A DNA stretch of 5,012 nt from an uncultured Collinsella sp. (GTDB lineage Bacteria; Actinomycetota; Coriobacteriia; Coriobacteriales; Coriobacteriaceae): assembly GCA_900556515.1 (NCBI GenBank), contig USPH01000115.1:1-5012 (forward strand), written 5' to 3'. The translations under genes and the position numbers were made by a program. Each line of letters begins with the position of its first letter. Position 1 is the first letter of the stretch. The notes beneath the pieces were generated by a model that did no database searches, had not been told where the DNA came from, and saw only the letters and a program-made list of their open reading frames with translations. Below, in pieces: positions 4,986-5,012 of this stretch.

Positions 4986-5012
4986 CTGTCTCTTATACAC
5001 ATCTCCGAGCCC
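4986..5012. other. Untrimmed Nextera/Tn5 sequencing adapter
   Basis: The 19-base Tn5 mosaic end CTGTCTCTTATACACATCT occupies 4986-5004 and is followed by CCGAGCCC (5005-5012). This is the order in the Illumina Nextera Read 2 adapter, read in reverse complement. All 27 bases agree with my memory of that adapter. The stretch interrupts a conserved gene exactly at the window end, so it is a library artefact at a contig end and not a Tn5/IS50 insertion. Confidence 0.97.

Noticed and set aside
4986..5004. Tn5/IS50 mosaic end as a real transposon insertion
   Set aside because: It is followed by Nextera adapter bases rather than transposon sequence, and it sits exactly at the end of the window. This is a library artefact.
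1..5012. A novel defence, mobile or secretion system
   Set aside because: Every supported gene is a recognisable housekeeping gene. There are no integrases, toxins, reverse transcriptases, repeats in series or shifts in base composition that would suggest an accessory region.

Overview
The window reads as a piece of a high-GC Actinomycetota genome. Coriobacteriia, probably Collinsella or a close relative, is the best guess. Two observations support this: an actinobacterial integration host factor (mIHF) gene sits directly before gmk and rpoZ, and a class 1B dihydroorotate dehydrogenase (PyrK + PyrD) is present, which is common in Firmicutes and Coriobacteriia. The genus is an inference; no 16S or other marker gene is present. 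Every supported gene lies on the minus strand, so gene order is described from high to low coordinates. Long plus-strand open frames are GC-rich shadows of these genes.

Region 1 (5012 to 1500) is a pyrimidine-biosynthesis cluster: pyrC (dihydroorotase, 5' end missing), pyrK and pyrD (electron-transfer and catalytic subunits of dihydroorotate dehydrogenase 1B) and pyrF (OMP decarboxylase). Together they cover dihydroorotate formation, its oxidation to orotate, and the last step to UMP. pyrK, pyrD and pyrF overlap at their ends and are clearly co-transcribed. pyrC is separated from pyrK by 92 bases that hold a strong terminator-like hairpin and a second small hairpin just ahead of the pyrK ribosome binding site.

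Region 2 (1499 to 1261) is the only sizeable non-coding stretch. It holds a long inverted repeat, probably the terminator of the pyr cluster, and then the promoter region of the next operon. There an extended -10 element lies inside an operator-like dyad.

Region 3 (1260 to 1) is a compact housekeeping operon: mihF (nucleoid protein), gmk (guanylate kinase), rpoZ (RNA polymerase omega) and the first 31 codons of a thiI-like tRNA thiolation gene that runs off the window. Two of its three junctions are a stop codon followed immediately, in the same frame, by the next start codon.

The last 27 bases (4986-5012) are not genomic. They match the Illumina Nextera/Tn5 adapter, so the window ends at an untrimmed contig end and pyrC is truncated by assembly rather than by biology. 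I see no mobile element, CRISPR array, tRNA, rRNA or defence system, and no convincing novel system. The points most worth a second look are the adapter artefact, the intergenic structures and the in-frame stop/start junctions.
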